Shown here: positions 8,584 to 17,499 of the stretch, piece by piece
How positions within the stretch are numbered: the first letter of the stretch is position 1
Layout: each line of letters starts with the position of its first letter
DNA from: Enorma phocaeensis
GTDB taxonomy: Bacteria > Actinomycetota > Coriobacteriia > Coriobacteriales > Coriobacteriaceae
DNA length: 64,000 nucleotides
Assembly (NCBI RefSeq): GCF_016901575.1
Contig: NZ_JACJKQ010000003.1
Coordinates: 1-64,000 of the forward strand
Direction: 5' to 3'
Notes under the pieces: generated by a model
Told to the model about the DNA's origin: nothing
Database searches by the model: none
Seen by the model: the letters and a program-made list of their open reading frames with translations, nothing else
Translations under genes and position numbers: made by a program

Positions 8584-9458
8584 CTCAACCTCCTTGCCTC
8601 GCGCAGGTGCAACGTCGTCGGAACAAACATCCACAGAGCATACGGCAGGTAGCCCCACCACACAACGAGCCTGGTTGTTGTGGGATAGAACGAGAACTGC
8701 GCCGTCGCGGCAACGGCAAGCGCGGCAACGAACGACCCCGCCAGCGCGAGCACGACCAGGGCCGCGGCATCCGTCGCGGTGAAGCGATAGCGCGTGTAGG
8801 TGCTGCGCCGACCGGCAGCGCCCCACCCTCTCGCGCGCATCGCGTCTGCCGTCTGGAGCGAGTCCTCCATGCCCCACCCCATCAGCACCGTCGAAAGGCG
8901 CAGGCGCAGCCGCATGGCATCTGCGGCCGCACGCGCTCCAAATGTTCCCGGCTCCATCGCGCCCTGCACGGCAGAGACGAGCCTGCCCTGGCGGATGAAC
9001 TTGGGGATGAGGCGCATGCACATGGACACCATGAGCGCCAGCGTGGGCGCCGCGTTGCCAAAGAGCGCCATGACCTTGTCGAACGGGAGCAGCGAGGCCG
9101 CGGCGCAAAACCACAGCATGCTCGCTACAAACAGCGCGCCCATCGCACAGCCATACCACACGCTCTCGAGATACACCGCGCGCAGCCCGATGCGCATGAG
9201 CTCGGTGGAACCAGACGCCGAAAACAGCGGGTTCGCGATCGCGATGAGGGCGATGAGCGGCAGCTGCCAGCGCAGCGACCGCAAGGTGTCGCGCGCGCCG
9301 CGCTCAAGGCAGCCAAAGACGAGCGCCGCGACCAAGGAGATGCCGATGAGCACCGGCTGCATCGAGAACATGGTGAGGCAAAGCGTGATGAGCAGATATG
9401 TCGCGGGCACGGCGGGATGGTGCATGTCGAAGGCGGTGTGCCGGATGCGCTCCGTCAT
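8580..9458 (-). CDS. ecfT: ECF transporter transmembrane (T) component
   Basis: A 292-residue protein with membrane segments at both ends and the cytoplasmic coupling region between them. The coupling-helix motif ARG is visible in MRARGWG near residue 210; it contacts the ATPases. It overlaps the propeller gene upstream and the ATPase gene downstream by 4 nt each, so all are translated as one coupled unit. It provides the scaffold that transmits ATP-driven movement to the S component. Confidence 0.92.
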   Translation of the reverse strand: MTERIRHTAFDMHHPAVPATYLLITLCLTMFSMQPVLIGISLVAALVFGCLERGARDTLRSLRWQLPLIALIAIANPLFSASGSTELMRIGLRAVYLESVWYGCAMGALFVASMLWFCAAASLLPFDKVMALFGNAAPTLALMVSMCMRLIPKFIRQGRLVSAVQGAMEPGTFGARAAADAMRLRLRLSTVLMGWGMEDSLQTADAMRARGWGAAGRRSTYTRYRFTATDAAALVVLALAGSFVAALAVAATAQFSFYPTTTRLVVWWGYLPYALWMFVPTTLHLREARRLR

Positions 9459-11668
9459 GGGCGCCGACCCTTCCGGCCCCCTCGTGCAGAGGCTCGCCCC
9501 AGGCCCTGGGAAGCTTGTCCGCCGACGTCCTCGCCTCCGCCGGCCCCGCGCGAATCCTCGACGTACGAGGCGGAAGGCGAGCCGTCGCCCCCGTCATGCT
9601 CCTCGCGCCAGGCGACCACGCCCTCGTCGATCTTTGCACGGTTTCCTCGATTGCGGATCGCGTAGTACGCCACGAAGGCAGCGCCCAGAACAAGCACCCC
9701 TGCGCCCAGACCCGCCCCGTTGGGAAGGGTGATGAGCGTTCCCATGATGGTGTCGAGCCCGTTCGAACCGCCCACCACCGTGGGGCCCGCCTCGTCGGCA
9801 TCGGGAGCAAGCGCAAGAAGCGCGTCGCCGACCTGGTAGAAGATGGTGCCGTCCCGATTCGCCACCGGCGTAGACGCCGCAAGGGCCGTCTGCTCCACTT
9901 CGGCGGCGCGAAGGCTGTCCACCCGGGCCGCAGAGACGCCCTCCTCAGGTGAGAAGGCCACACGCATGAGGGAGCCGTCGACGCCCGGATACATGATGGC
10001 GGCCTCGGAGCCTTCGTCTGGCAGCGAGCGCGCCGTCGCCAGCATGCCGCCGGCGATCTTCGGCGTGGCCACGCTTCCTGCGACCTGGGGCGCGCTGGGC
10101 GCCGCAAAGCACGCCTCGGCACCCTCGTCGTCCGTCGATGCGCGGATGGACGCGATGCCCTCGAGTGAGGCGGCGAGGTCGATCGCCGTGAGCTCTGTGT
10201 CGCCCGCAAGCAGCGTGTCGCCTGGCGATGCGTCGCACGCGACATAAGCGATACCGCCCACGACCACCGGACGGACGTCCCGCACGTGGACGCCCATGGA
10301 AAGCGGCTCGGAGCTGCCGATGGCGCCTCCCGACACGTCGAGCACGTACACGCTTGAGCTGGCGGCGCGCTCGTCCGCGTCCGCCGCGGCATCTCCCGTG
10401 CCGGCATTCGCGCCTGCCGCCCCCGTCGTCACCGCCACAAAGACGTCGTCGCCCGCACCGGCACCGTACACGCGGGCCAGGCGCCCCGCGACCGGCGCGT
10501 CGAGCGTCACCTGCGAACGCAGGCTCCCATCCCGGCCATCAACGAGCGCCAGGGCGGCTCCGCCATAGCTCACCAGCAAATCGTCGCCCGCAAGAAAGAG
10601 CGAGGGGCGGACGCCGAAGCGCTCGATGCCGTTCGACGTCGCCAGAAGGGACGTCTGGGACGCCGCACCAGCATCCTTCAGGGGCGTCGCGTCAGCGCCC
10701 TCGGGGACGTCCGAATCGCTGGCCCCAAGCGAAGACGACCCCGCCGCAGCGTCCTGGGCGGCCGCCGCGCCGTCGCCGGATGCGCTGCCGGATCCGTCCG
10801 CGCCAGCGCCGTCCGCCTGCACCGAGGCGCTCGTCCACAGCAGGCTCCCGTCGTAGTCCGCGAACGAGGCGAGGACCGCCTCCGCAGACCCGTCAGGATG
10901 CTCGGGCGTCACGTCGCCCTCGGCCGCGAACGCGATGAAGATCTGCCCGTCCGCGCCCACGATCTGAGACGTCGCATCCCAAGTGCCGCCAACCGCGGGC
11001 CCGGGCAGCGCGGACGACTCCCATGCAAGCTCGAGGTCCTCGTCGAAGGCGACTAGGCCGCCCTGCGCCGTAGGCACCACCAGCAGGCTTCCCACGAAAG
11101 CGGCCTGTCCGTCACGCGGGAAGGCGGCGCCCAGGTCCGCGCGGGCGAGCTCCTCGCCGGTGGACGCGTCGAGCTTGTACACCGCGTCGTGGCCCACCAC
11201 GTAGGCATAGGTTGCCTGGCCCACCTGTCGCAAGACAAGCGGCGTCGAGCTCCGATCGCTCAAAAGCTCGTCGGATTGTCCAGAAGCGGCGACCTCGTCT
11301 CGGGCAGCGTCGTTCATCGCATCGATGCCGCGCCGGGCCCCGGTGACGTCGCAACTCCACAAAAGCGCCTCCAAAGGGGGCGAGCTCACGGGCACCGCGC
11401 CCGGAAGCATGCTGCCCGTCAGCGTGGAGGCATTGCCCGGCCAGGCGGTGTAGGCGCTCGTGAACCCGTCGTCGGGGCCGTCTGCCGTAGCCGCTCCCGC
11501 AGTCCCGTCAGCATAGGCATGGGCCAGCGGGACTCCGGCCGCCGTCCACGCAAGAGCGACAAGGCACGCAATGCCGCCCAGGCGGCGAAGCACCCTCTTG
11601 CCAGCATGCGCAGCGCCCGCGCCGGCATCGCCCGCTCCCCCCATGCCAGGGATCTTTCGCCTCGTCAT
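9455..11668 (-). CDS. Surface-anchored PQQ-like beta-propeller protein of the ECF operon
   Basis: About 737 residues. A basic N terminus and hydrophobic segment ending near AHAYADG make a signal peptide. The body has repeated propeller-blade patterns such as YKLDASTGEELARADL and ALVDGRDGSLRSQVTL, typical of PQQ-like repeats. A Ser/Ala/Gly-rich linker lies mid-protein, and a single C-terminal membrane segment (LGAGVLVLGAAFVAYYA) precedes a charged tail. It would sit outside the membrane. As first gene of the ECF operon it probably captures or presents the transported ligand. The start is uncertain: ATG at 11668, or GTG codons at 11677 or 11680. Confidence 0.8.
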   Translation of the reverse strand: MTRRKIPGMGGAGDAGAGAAHAGKRVLRRLGGIACLVALAWTAAGVPLAHAYADGTAGAATADGPDDGFTSAYTAWPGNASTLTGSMLPGAVPVSSPPLEALLWSCDVTGARRGIDAMNDAARDEVAASGQSDELLSDRSSTPLVLRQVGQATYAYVVGHDAVYKLDASTGEELARADLGAAFPRDGQAAFVGSLLVVPTAQGGLVAFDEDLELAWESSALPGPAVGGTWDATSQIVGADGQIFIAFAAEGDVTPEHPDGSAEAVLASFADYDGSLLWTSASVQADGAGADGSGSASGDGAAAAQDAAAGSSSLGASDSDVPEGADATPLKDAGAASQTSLLATSNGIERFGVRPSLFLAGDDLLVSYGGAALALVDGRDGSLRSQVTLDAPVAGRLARVYGAGAGDDVFVAVTTGAAGANAGTGDAAADADERAASSSVYVLDVSGGAIGSSEPLSMGVHVRDVRPVVVGGIAYVACDASPGDTLLAGDTELTAIDLAASLEGIASIRASTDDEGAEACFAAPSAPQVAGSVATPKIAGGMLATARSLPDEGSEAAIMYPGVDGSLMRVAFSPEEGVSAARVDSLRAAEVEQTALAASTPVANRDGTIFYQVGDALLALAPDADEAGPTVVGGSNGLDTIMGTLITLPNGAGLGAGVLVLGAAFVAYYAIRNRGNRAKIDEGVVAWREEHDGGDGSPSASYVEDSRGAGGGEDVGGQASQGLGRASARGGRKGRRP

Positions 11669-12161
11669 GCGCCTCACCACCTCACCGCCGCGCCTCCGCG
11701 GCCCTATCCCACCTCATAAACCCGGGGCCCGCGCCACCAAGGCCGTCCGCGCGGCACGCCCCGAACGTGCCCGTCGGAGCGCCCAAAGCCGAAGCGACAT
11801 GCTCGAGCGGCGCGGCCGGCGGCCGCGCCTGCCCCGCCCGCGGGCGCGGGGGCGCCCCTTGCGTGAGACCAGTGTACCCGCACCGCTCGTCCCATCCACA
11901 TGCGAATTCCTTGGGCGTTCCCGTGAAAAGCCGTGCACCTCCGCCATCCCCGCGCGCGCTGCGGTATCATCGGGGGCGAAACCGGGGAGGGCTACGGTTT
12001 ATGCGGCTGCCTGCGCGCCTACGTGGGCAAAGCCGCACGCGGCAACGGGACGGCACGCGCAGGCGGCACGCCCCTGCATATGCGGCGCCATCGGCGCTGC
12101 GAACAACCGCCGCGCCTGCCGATGCGCCCACGGCAAACGCTTCGACACGACTGGGGGATAT
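11669..12161. other. Divergent promoter region between ECF operon and glmU
   Basis: This 493-bp stretch separates two divergent operons, so it must hold promoters in both directions. It is very G+C rich with short inverted repeats around 11805-11860. Open frames that enter it are in-frame extensions upstream of glmU without a ribosome binding site. On the minus strand around 11870-11975 a vague resemblance to a cobalamin riboswitch was examined and rejected. Confidence 0.4.
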
Positions 12162-13559
12162 ATGGAGTCAACCGCCATCATTCTCGCCGCTGGCGAGGGA
12201 ACCCGTATGAAGTCCAACCATGCCAAGGTCGCCCATGAGATTCTTGGCAAGCCCATGATTTCGTGGGTGATCGACGCCGCGCTCAAGGCGGGCGTCTCCC
12301 GCGTTGTAGCCGTCATCGGCAGCCACGCCGACGAGGTTCGCACCCTGCTGGACGCGACCTACGGCAATCTCGCCGACGCCCATATCGAGTGCGTCGAGCA
12401 GACCGAGCGCCTGGGCACCGGGCATGCCGTGCGCGTCGCGTTGGAGGCCACCGGCGTCGATGCCGGCCCCGTCGTGGTGCTTAACGGCGACCTGCCGCTC
12501 GTGCAGCCCGAAACCATCGCCCAATTCGTCCAGACCGTCGCCGCCGGAGACTGCGCGGCATCGATTCTCACCTGCACGCCGCCCGACCCCTTTGGCTATG
12601 GGCGCCTGCTGCTCGACGACAACGGCGAGGTCGTGCGCAACATCGAGCAGAAGGACTGCACGCCCGAGCAGGCAGCCCGGCTCACCGAATGCAATATGGG
12701 CTGCTACGCCTTTGACGGCGCGAAGCTCGCGGCGCATATCGGCGAGGTCGGCTGCGACAACGCGCAGGGCGAGTACTATCTGCCCGACATGATCGAGATC
12801 CTGAAAGCCGCCGGCGACGTCGTTCGCATCTGCCACCTGGACGACTATCGCGAGGCGCTGGGCGTGAACAGCCGCGCCCAGCTTGCCGAGCTCACCGCCA
12901 TCGCGCGCGACCGCGAGAACGAGCGCCACATGGCTGAGGGCGTCACCATCATCGACCCGGCCACCACATGGATCGCTCCCGGCGTCACCATCGGCCGCGA
13001 CACCGTGGTATGGCCGCTCACCTTCCTGCTGGGCGACACCCACGTCGGCGAAGGCTGCACCGTGGGCCCCAACACCCGCCTCACCGACTGCACCGTGGGC
13101 GGCGGCTCCTCCGTCGAGGAGACCGTGGGCATCAGCGCCACAATCGAGCGCAACGTCTCCGTGGGTCCGCGCGCCTACCTGCGCCCCGGCGCGCACCTGC
13201 TCGACGGCGCCCACGTGGGCACGCACGTCGAAATCAAGAACTCCACCATCGGCGAAGGCTCCAAGGTGCCCCACCTCTCCTATATTGGCGACACGCAGAT
13301 GGGCTCCGGCGTCAACATCGGCGCCGGGTCCATCACCTGCAACTACGACGGCGTGCGCAAGAACCGCACCACCATCGGCGACGGCGCCTTCATTGGTTCT
13401 GACACCATGATGGTGGCTCCGGTGAACATCGGCTCACACGTGGTGACCGGTGCGTCGAGCTGCATCACCAAGGATGTCCCTGACGGAGCGCTTGCGATCG
13501 AGCGTTCCGAGCAGCGCATCATAGCCGGATACGGCGAGCAGAAGTTCGCGCGCAAGTGA
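12162..13559 (+). CDS. glmU: Bifunctional GlmU: GlcNAc-1-P uridyltransferase / glucosamine-1-P acetyltransferase
   Basis: A 465-residue protein of typical GlmU length. The N-terminal pyrophosphorylase domain starts with LAAGEGTRMKS and has the QTERLGTGHA and LNGDLPL motifs. The C-terminal half is a left-handed beta-helix of hexapeptide repeats with the acetyltransferase region NIGAGSITCNYDG. It makes UDP-GlcNAc for peptidoglycan in the cytoplasm. The frame is open further upstream, but GGGGG at about 12153 and the conserved N terminus set the start at 12162. prs follows within 70 nt, and both genes are likely cotranscribed, as in many Gram-positives. Confidence 0.96.
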   Translation: MESTAIILAAGEGTRMKSNHAKVAHEILGKPMISWVIDAALKAGVSRVVAVIGSHADEVRTLLDATYGNLADAHIECVEQTERLGTGHAVRVALEATGVDAGPVVVLNGDLPLVQPETIAQFVQTVAAGDCAASILTCTPPDPFGYGRLLLDDNGEVVRNIEQKDCTPEQAARLTECNMGCYAFDGAKLAAHIGEVGCDNAQGEYYLPDMIEILKAAGDVVRICHLDDYREALGVNSRAQLAELTAIARDRENERHMAEGVTIIDPATTWIAPGVTIGRDTVVWPLTFLLGDTHVGEGCTVGPNTRLTDCTVGGGSSVEETVGISATIERNVSVGPRAYLRPGAHLLDGAHVGTHVEIKNSTIGEGSKVPHLSYIGDTQMGSGVNIGAGSITCNYDGVRKNRTTIGDGAFIGSDTMMVAPVNIGSHVVTGASSCITKDVPDGALAIERSEQRIIAGYGEQKFARK

Positions 13560-13628
13560 GCGAGCCCGCACGAGACGGCACGTAAGACGGCTTCGGAAGT
13601 CATGGCAATTCAAGCAGAAGGGGAAGCA

Positions 13629-14612
13629 ATGCCGACAATCGAATCCCGCAAGACCATGCAGATGTGCAAGAGCCTGCGCGTCTACTCGGGGTCTGCAAAC
13701 AGGCCACTCGCAGAGAAAATCGCGCAGATTCTGGGAGTGGAGCTCTCGGGTCTTGCGCTGGAGAAGTTCGCGAACGGCGAGATCTACGCGCGCTTCGACG
13801 AGTCCGTGCGCGGTGCGGACGTGTTCCTGGTGCAGTCCATCTCGGGCGACGTGAACGATGCCCTGATGGAGCTCCTCATTGCCACCGACGCCGCCAAGCG
13901 CGCCTCGGCACGCACCATCACCGCCTGCATCACCCACTACGGCTATGCGCGCCAGGACCGCAAGGCCGCTCCGCGCGAGCCCATCACCGCGCGCCTCGTA
14001 GCCAACCTCATCGAGCGCGCCGGCGTGGACCGCGTCATCACGCTCGATTTGCACCAGGGCCAGATTCAGGGCTTCTTCGACATCCCGGTCAACCACCTTT
14101 CGGCACTTCCGCTGTTTGGCGAGTACTACAACCACATGGGCTTTGACACCGACAACCTCGTGGTGGTTTCCCCCGACGTGGGACGTGCCAAGGCTGCCAA
14201 GAAGCTCTCCGACATGCTGGGCTGCAACCTCGCCATCGCCCACAAGGGACGCCCGCGCCACAACGCCGCCGAGGTCATGGGCATCATCGGTGATATCGAG
14301 GGCAAGACCTGCATCATCAACGACGACATGATCGACACCGCCGGAACGCTGTGCGCCGGCGTCAAGGAGCTCAAGAACATGGGCGCTGGCGACATCTATG
14401 TGTGCGCCACGCACGGCATCTTCTCGGGTCCCGCCATCGAGCGCCTGAACAACGCGCCGATCGTCGAGTGCGTCGTGACCGACTCCATCCCCGTCGTCGA
14501 GGGCGGCAAGATCAAGACCATCTCGGTCGCGGGCGAGTTTGCCGACGCCATCAGCGCGGTGTACGAGGAGCATTCGGTCTCCAAGCTCGTGGGCGGCGAC
14601 TTCGCGCTGTAG
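13629..14612 (+). CDS. prs: Ribose-phosphate pyrophosphokinase
   Basis: A 327-residue PRPP synthetase, which makes PRPP from ribose 5-phosphate and ATP for purine, pyrimidine, His and Trp synthesis. Visible motifs are the flexible-loop YGYARQDRK, the ribose-5-phosphate region and the PRPP-binding NDDMIDTAGT. AGAAGGGG ahead of 13629 supports that start; an in-frame ATG at 13602 with GGAAG is the alternative. It follows glmU and ends before a strong terminator. Confidence 0.96.
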   Translation: MPTIESRKTMQMCKSLRVYSGSANRPLAEKIAQILGVELSGLALEKFANGEIYARFDESVRGADVFLVQSISGDVNDALMELLIATDAAKRASARTITACITHYGYARQDRKAAPREPITARLVANLIERAGVDRVITLDLHQGQIQGFFDIPVNHLSALPLFGEYYNHMGFDTDNLVVVSPDVGRAKAAKKLSDMLGCNLAIAHKGRPRHNAAEVMGIIGDIEGKTCIINDDMIDTAGTLCAGVKELKNMGAGDIYVCATHGIFSGPAIERLNNAPIVECVVTDSIPVVEGGKIKTISVAGEFADAISAVYEEHSVSKLVGGDFAL

Positions 14613-14703
14613 GCCAGCCGCTCTACGTCTCTCCGTAGCCGCGTCCGGCTTCGCGAGACCGCATGGTGCAAGAGTTGCAGTCGCTGCATACATTGCCTTT
14701 GGA

Positions 14704-14740
14704 ACGCCGTCCGGCACTGCCTTGCCGGACGGCGTTTCTC
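14704..14740 (+). terminator. Terminator of glmU-prs
   Basis: ACGCCGTCCGGCA (14704-14716) pairs perfectly with 14723-14735 across a 6-nt loop and is followed by a short U run, about 90 nt after the prs stop codon. Confidence 0.85.
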
Positions 14741-14942
14741 ATGTGTCCTTGCCTTATGGGCGCCCAGTGGCCCGCCCACTGGCGATAGGAGCGCCGCAGT
14801 CGTCTTCAGCAGCTCCCCGCCACTCCAGGACCGCTGGAAGCCAGTCCCCGCTGACGCCGCGTCGGCAGATGACAGCAGGATGCCACCCCATGGATGCCGG
14901 GCGCGACCCCACTTTCAGCTGTAGGACAAACTTTTTCTCGAT

Positions 14943-15163
14943 CTTTTTTGATTTCTGGCCGTTTTTGCCAGATACGAACGATTGGCCATGGCGTCGCTGC
15001 AAGCGGTTTCCGTCTGGCCCGCCCATGTGGTCAATTATCTTGGGATAATTGACCGGAGGGCACCCATTTCGGGCGAGACAAGGCGCTCCGGCGGGTTGCT
15101 GCAGAGTTGCAATCGTTCGTATCTGGCAAAAACGGCCACTATTTTCAAAATCAAAGAAAAAAC
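14943..15163. repeat. Large inverted repeat with a nested hairpin
   Basis: A perfect 29-bp arm at 14956-14984 (containing GGCCGTTTTTGCCAGATACG) is repeated inverted at 15110-15138, and both are flanked by partly matching T-rich/A-rich tails. In the middle sits a perfect 11-bp hairpin, GGTCAATTATC TTGG GATAATTGACC, at 15029-15054. The element fills the space between the convergent prs and 15197-16309 genes. It has no coding frame of its own and looks like a palindromic repeat element or a bidirectional terminator. Confidence 0.8.
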
Positions 15164-15196
15164 TGCCGTGCTGCCCCCTCAAGCGACGCTCACCCC

Positions 15197-16309
15197 CTAC
15201 ACCGGCGTCAGCCCTGCCGCACGGCGCAAGCCGTTAAGCAGCCATAGCTGGCGCGGCCTGGTGTTCTCGATGCGATAACGGAAGCGCTTCCCCGCTTCTT
15301 GGTAGATGGATTGCGCTATGGCCTCGAGTGCGACGATGTCTTGCATCTGCTGTCTGTTGATCACCAACACGCGAACTCCCATGCCCCTTAGGCCATTGTT
15401 GCGGTTGCCGTCGTGAATCCGGGCGTTTACCTGCTCGTGGCCTATACCGTTGTATTCGAGGTCGGTCTTTGCCGCCTCTATGTAGGCATCGCAGACAGCC
15501 CATGGCATGCCCGATGACATGTTGACCGCCTGGCCGCTGAACTCGATGCGGTGATTGAGCCTCATGCCGCCGCGAGGCAGCTGGTCGCAGCCAAAGCCGC
15601 CGTAGCGCATGGGCAGCCCCAGCATGGCCGCCATGATGGTCTCTCCCGGCGACGCCGAGCCGGGCATGGCGAGACCCACCGCCGTGCGCATCGAGCGGTC
15701 GTTGCTGCTTGCGCTCAATCTGAGGACCCGCCTGAGCTCAAGCAAAGTCGTCGCGGGGGTGCAACGATAGTGCGCCTGCTCGACCGGCTCGTCGCCGTCC
15801 TGGCGGGCGTTGTCCGGCGCCAGAAAGCCCGGTCGCGCGCGCCACACGTCCCCGCGCGCCAGGCCAAACGTTGGCTCGGCTGGCAGCGTATAGGAGCCCA
15901 ACAGCTCCATGACCAGCGAGAACACCTCGGGTAAGCCTCTGCCACGCGCGTACTGCATAGCGGCGAGCGCCGGCGAGGCGCAATAGATCCCCGGTTCGAC
16001 CCTAAGCAGCATTCCGCGCTCCAAGTCGCGGCGCTGCACGTGGCAGCAGAGTTCCTCGCGGGATCGGCGGTCTTCGTCGCGTCCCACGAGCACGTGGAGG
16101 GACTCGCCTCCGTTTGCCCCTTCGTCTACGACAAACCCGTAGCGCCGGAGCACATCCCAGTCGATACGGTCCCTGTTAGGCGCACCATCCTCGAGCGCGT
16201 GGCGAATCTCGACGCGCCCGACCGGCTCCCAGGGCACCACGTCATATCGCTGGCGCGCCCATCTGATCGCCCGCAGAGCCGAGACGTTGCATATGATCAA
16301 AGCGCTCAC
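15197..16309 (-). CDS. Hypothetical protein with a possible DUF559-like nuclease C terminus
   Basis: A protein of about 370 residues that I cannot name firmly. The C-terminal third has DLEYNG, then His, then DGNRNNGLRGMGVRVLVI. This resembles the PD-(D/E)XK layout of DUF559/Vsr-like proteins (acidic strand, His, Asp-x-Arg, then a Gly-x-x-Val strand). The N-terminal part starts with a SALRAIRWAR-like motif and has a central His/Arg-rich region, reminiscent of AbiEi-like antitoxin-type proteins. GTG at 16309 is preferred, with GGGAGG 11 nt upstream; TTG at 16375 is possible. No toxin partner lies next to it. A large palindrome follows its stop codon. Confidence 0.6.
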   Translation of the reverse strand: MSALIICNVSALRAIRWARQRYDVVPWEPVGRVEIRHALEDGAPNRDRIDWDVLRRYGFVVDEGANGGESLHVLVGRDEDRRSREELCCHVQRRDLERGMLLRVEPGIYCASPALAAMQYARGRGLPEVFSLVMELLGSYTLPAEPTFGLARGDVWRARPGFLAPDNARQDGDEPVEQAHYRCTPATTLLELRRVLRLSASSNDRSMRTAVGLAMPGSASPGETIMAAMLGLPMRYGGFGCDQLPRGGMRLNHRIEFSGQAVNMSSGMPWAVCDAYIEAAKTDLEYNGIGHEQVNARIHDGNRNNGLRGMGVRVLVINRQQMQDIVALEAIAQSIYQEAGKRFRYRIENTRPRQLWLLNGLRRAAGLTPV

Positions 16310-16635
16310 CGAAGCCGTCGCCTCCCTATACGTACCTCCTCCGAATATACGTGGTTGATGCGCTGCCTGGCGCAATTACGCGCGCGAGCGGGCCAGACGG
16401 TCGATACAGCGGCCCAAGCGTAACCCCCCCCTGGGGCCTTTCGGCCGCATGTGACCCCGGCCACCTCACTGCGGATTGTCACGCCCACCCCTCGATGCAC
16501 GGCCCCGACGGCCGCCCCGCACCTCGACACGTCTTCACAGGTCGTTCAAACGCCGACGGCAGCTGGACCGCAGCATTTGACTTCGCCTACGGTCCCCATC
16601 AGTATGGGAGGGTCGAAACGTAAAGGAGGAGCCGC
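16310..16635. other. Divergent promoter region, no gene
   Basis: This 326-bp gap separates the minus-strand hypothetical gene from pth. It holds GGAGGAGG and GGGAGG sites for the former and AAAGGAGG for pth. I see no hairpin or RNA gene in it. Confidence 0.4.
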
Positions 16636-17265
16636 ATGGCAGCAGCGCAGCCGGGAAAGATCCGCATGGTGGCGGGCTTGGGCAACCCAGGGCCCGAATA
16701 TGCCGAGACAAGGCACAACGCCGGCTTCAAGACGATAGACGAGATCGCTCGAAGAGCAGGGGCGTCCTATTGGAAAAACCAGCTTGGCGCCGAGGTCGCC
16801 GTCGTCAACGTCAACGACCCCGAGGAGCAGGCCTGCCGCCGGGAGGTCGTGCTCGTCAAGCCGCAGAGCTTTATGAACACGAGCGGCGGCCCCATCTCGA
16901 AGCTTTGCCGCGAATACGGCATCAAGCCCGAAGAGGTCCTCGTCGTCCACGACGAGCTCGACATCCCCGAGGGCGACGTGCGCGTCAAGGTGGGCGGCGG
17001 CCATGCCGGCCACAACGGCCTGCGCTCGATTATCGACAAGCTGGGCAGTCGCGACTTCAGCCGCATCCGCGTGGGCATCGGCGACCCGCCGGGACGCATG
17101 CCGGTGGCAGACTTTGTGCTCAAGCAGCTGCGCGGCAAGGACGTCGAGGCGTTTGCCGACACCGCCATGCGCGCCGCCGACGCCTGCGAGCTTGCGCTCA
17201 CCCGCGGCGTGATCTTTGCCCGCGACCATGTGAACGGCGGCGCGGCGCAAAACGGCAAGCACTAG
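16636..17265 (+). CDS. pth: Peptidyl-tRNA hydrolase
   Basis: A 209-residue bacterial Pth, which frees tRNAs from stalled peptidyl-tRNA. The family signatures are clear: VAGLGNPGPEYAETRHNAGF near the N terminus with the catalytic His, KPQSFMNTSG, VVHDELD with the catalytic-site Asp, and GGGHAGHNGLRSI. AAAGGAGGAG stands before the ATG. A hairpin lies 37 nt after the stop, suggesting a single-gene unit. Confidence 0.97.
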   Translation: MAAAQPGKIRMVAGLGNPGPEYAETRHNAGFKTIDEIARRAGASYWKNQLGAEVAVVNVNDPEEQACRREVVLVKPQSFMNTSGGPISKLCREYGIKPEEVLVVHDELDIPEGDVRVKVGGGHAGHNGLRSIIDKLGSRDFSRIRVGIGDPPGRMPVADFVLKQLRGKDVEAFADTAMRAADACELALTRGVIFARDHVNGGAAQNGKH

Positions 17266-17301
17266 CGACATTCATCCCGTACATCCAAGTATGCGCAGAT
17301 G

Positions 17302-17330
17302 ACCCCCGTCAGGCCCCGCCTGGCGGGGGT
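17302..17330 (+). terminator. Hairpin after pth
   Basis: CCCCCGTCAGGC and GCCTGGCGGGGG pair with one T/G mismatch across a 3-nt loop. The tail is not a clear U tract, so termination strength is uncertain. Confidence 0.55.
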
Positions 17331-17499
17331 ATACTTGAGCTGTATGTGCACCTTGTTGGCTGCACACGGCGGCAGCCTTCGCCAGGTACGCCACCCAACA
17401 AGGCGCGCGCCACAAGCCATGCATCAGCAGGGTACGAAGTCGAGCCGTGGGCGCAGGCCTCTGCCACAGAGGCGGCTCCTCATGGCAGAGAGGGGTTTT

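Noticed and set aside
11870-11975. Possible cobalamin riboswitch on the minus strand before the ECF operon
   Set aside because: GGTGCACGG and ACGGGAAC are loosely similar to conserved parts, but the order and the B12 box do not fit the consensus.
11571-12161. Upstream extension of the glmU frame
   Set aside because: GlmU starts at the conserved MESTAIILAAGEGTR with GGGGG upstream; the extension is Arg/Pro/Ala-rich without a start signal.
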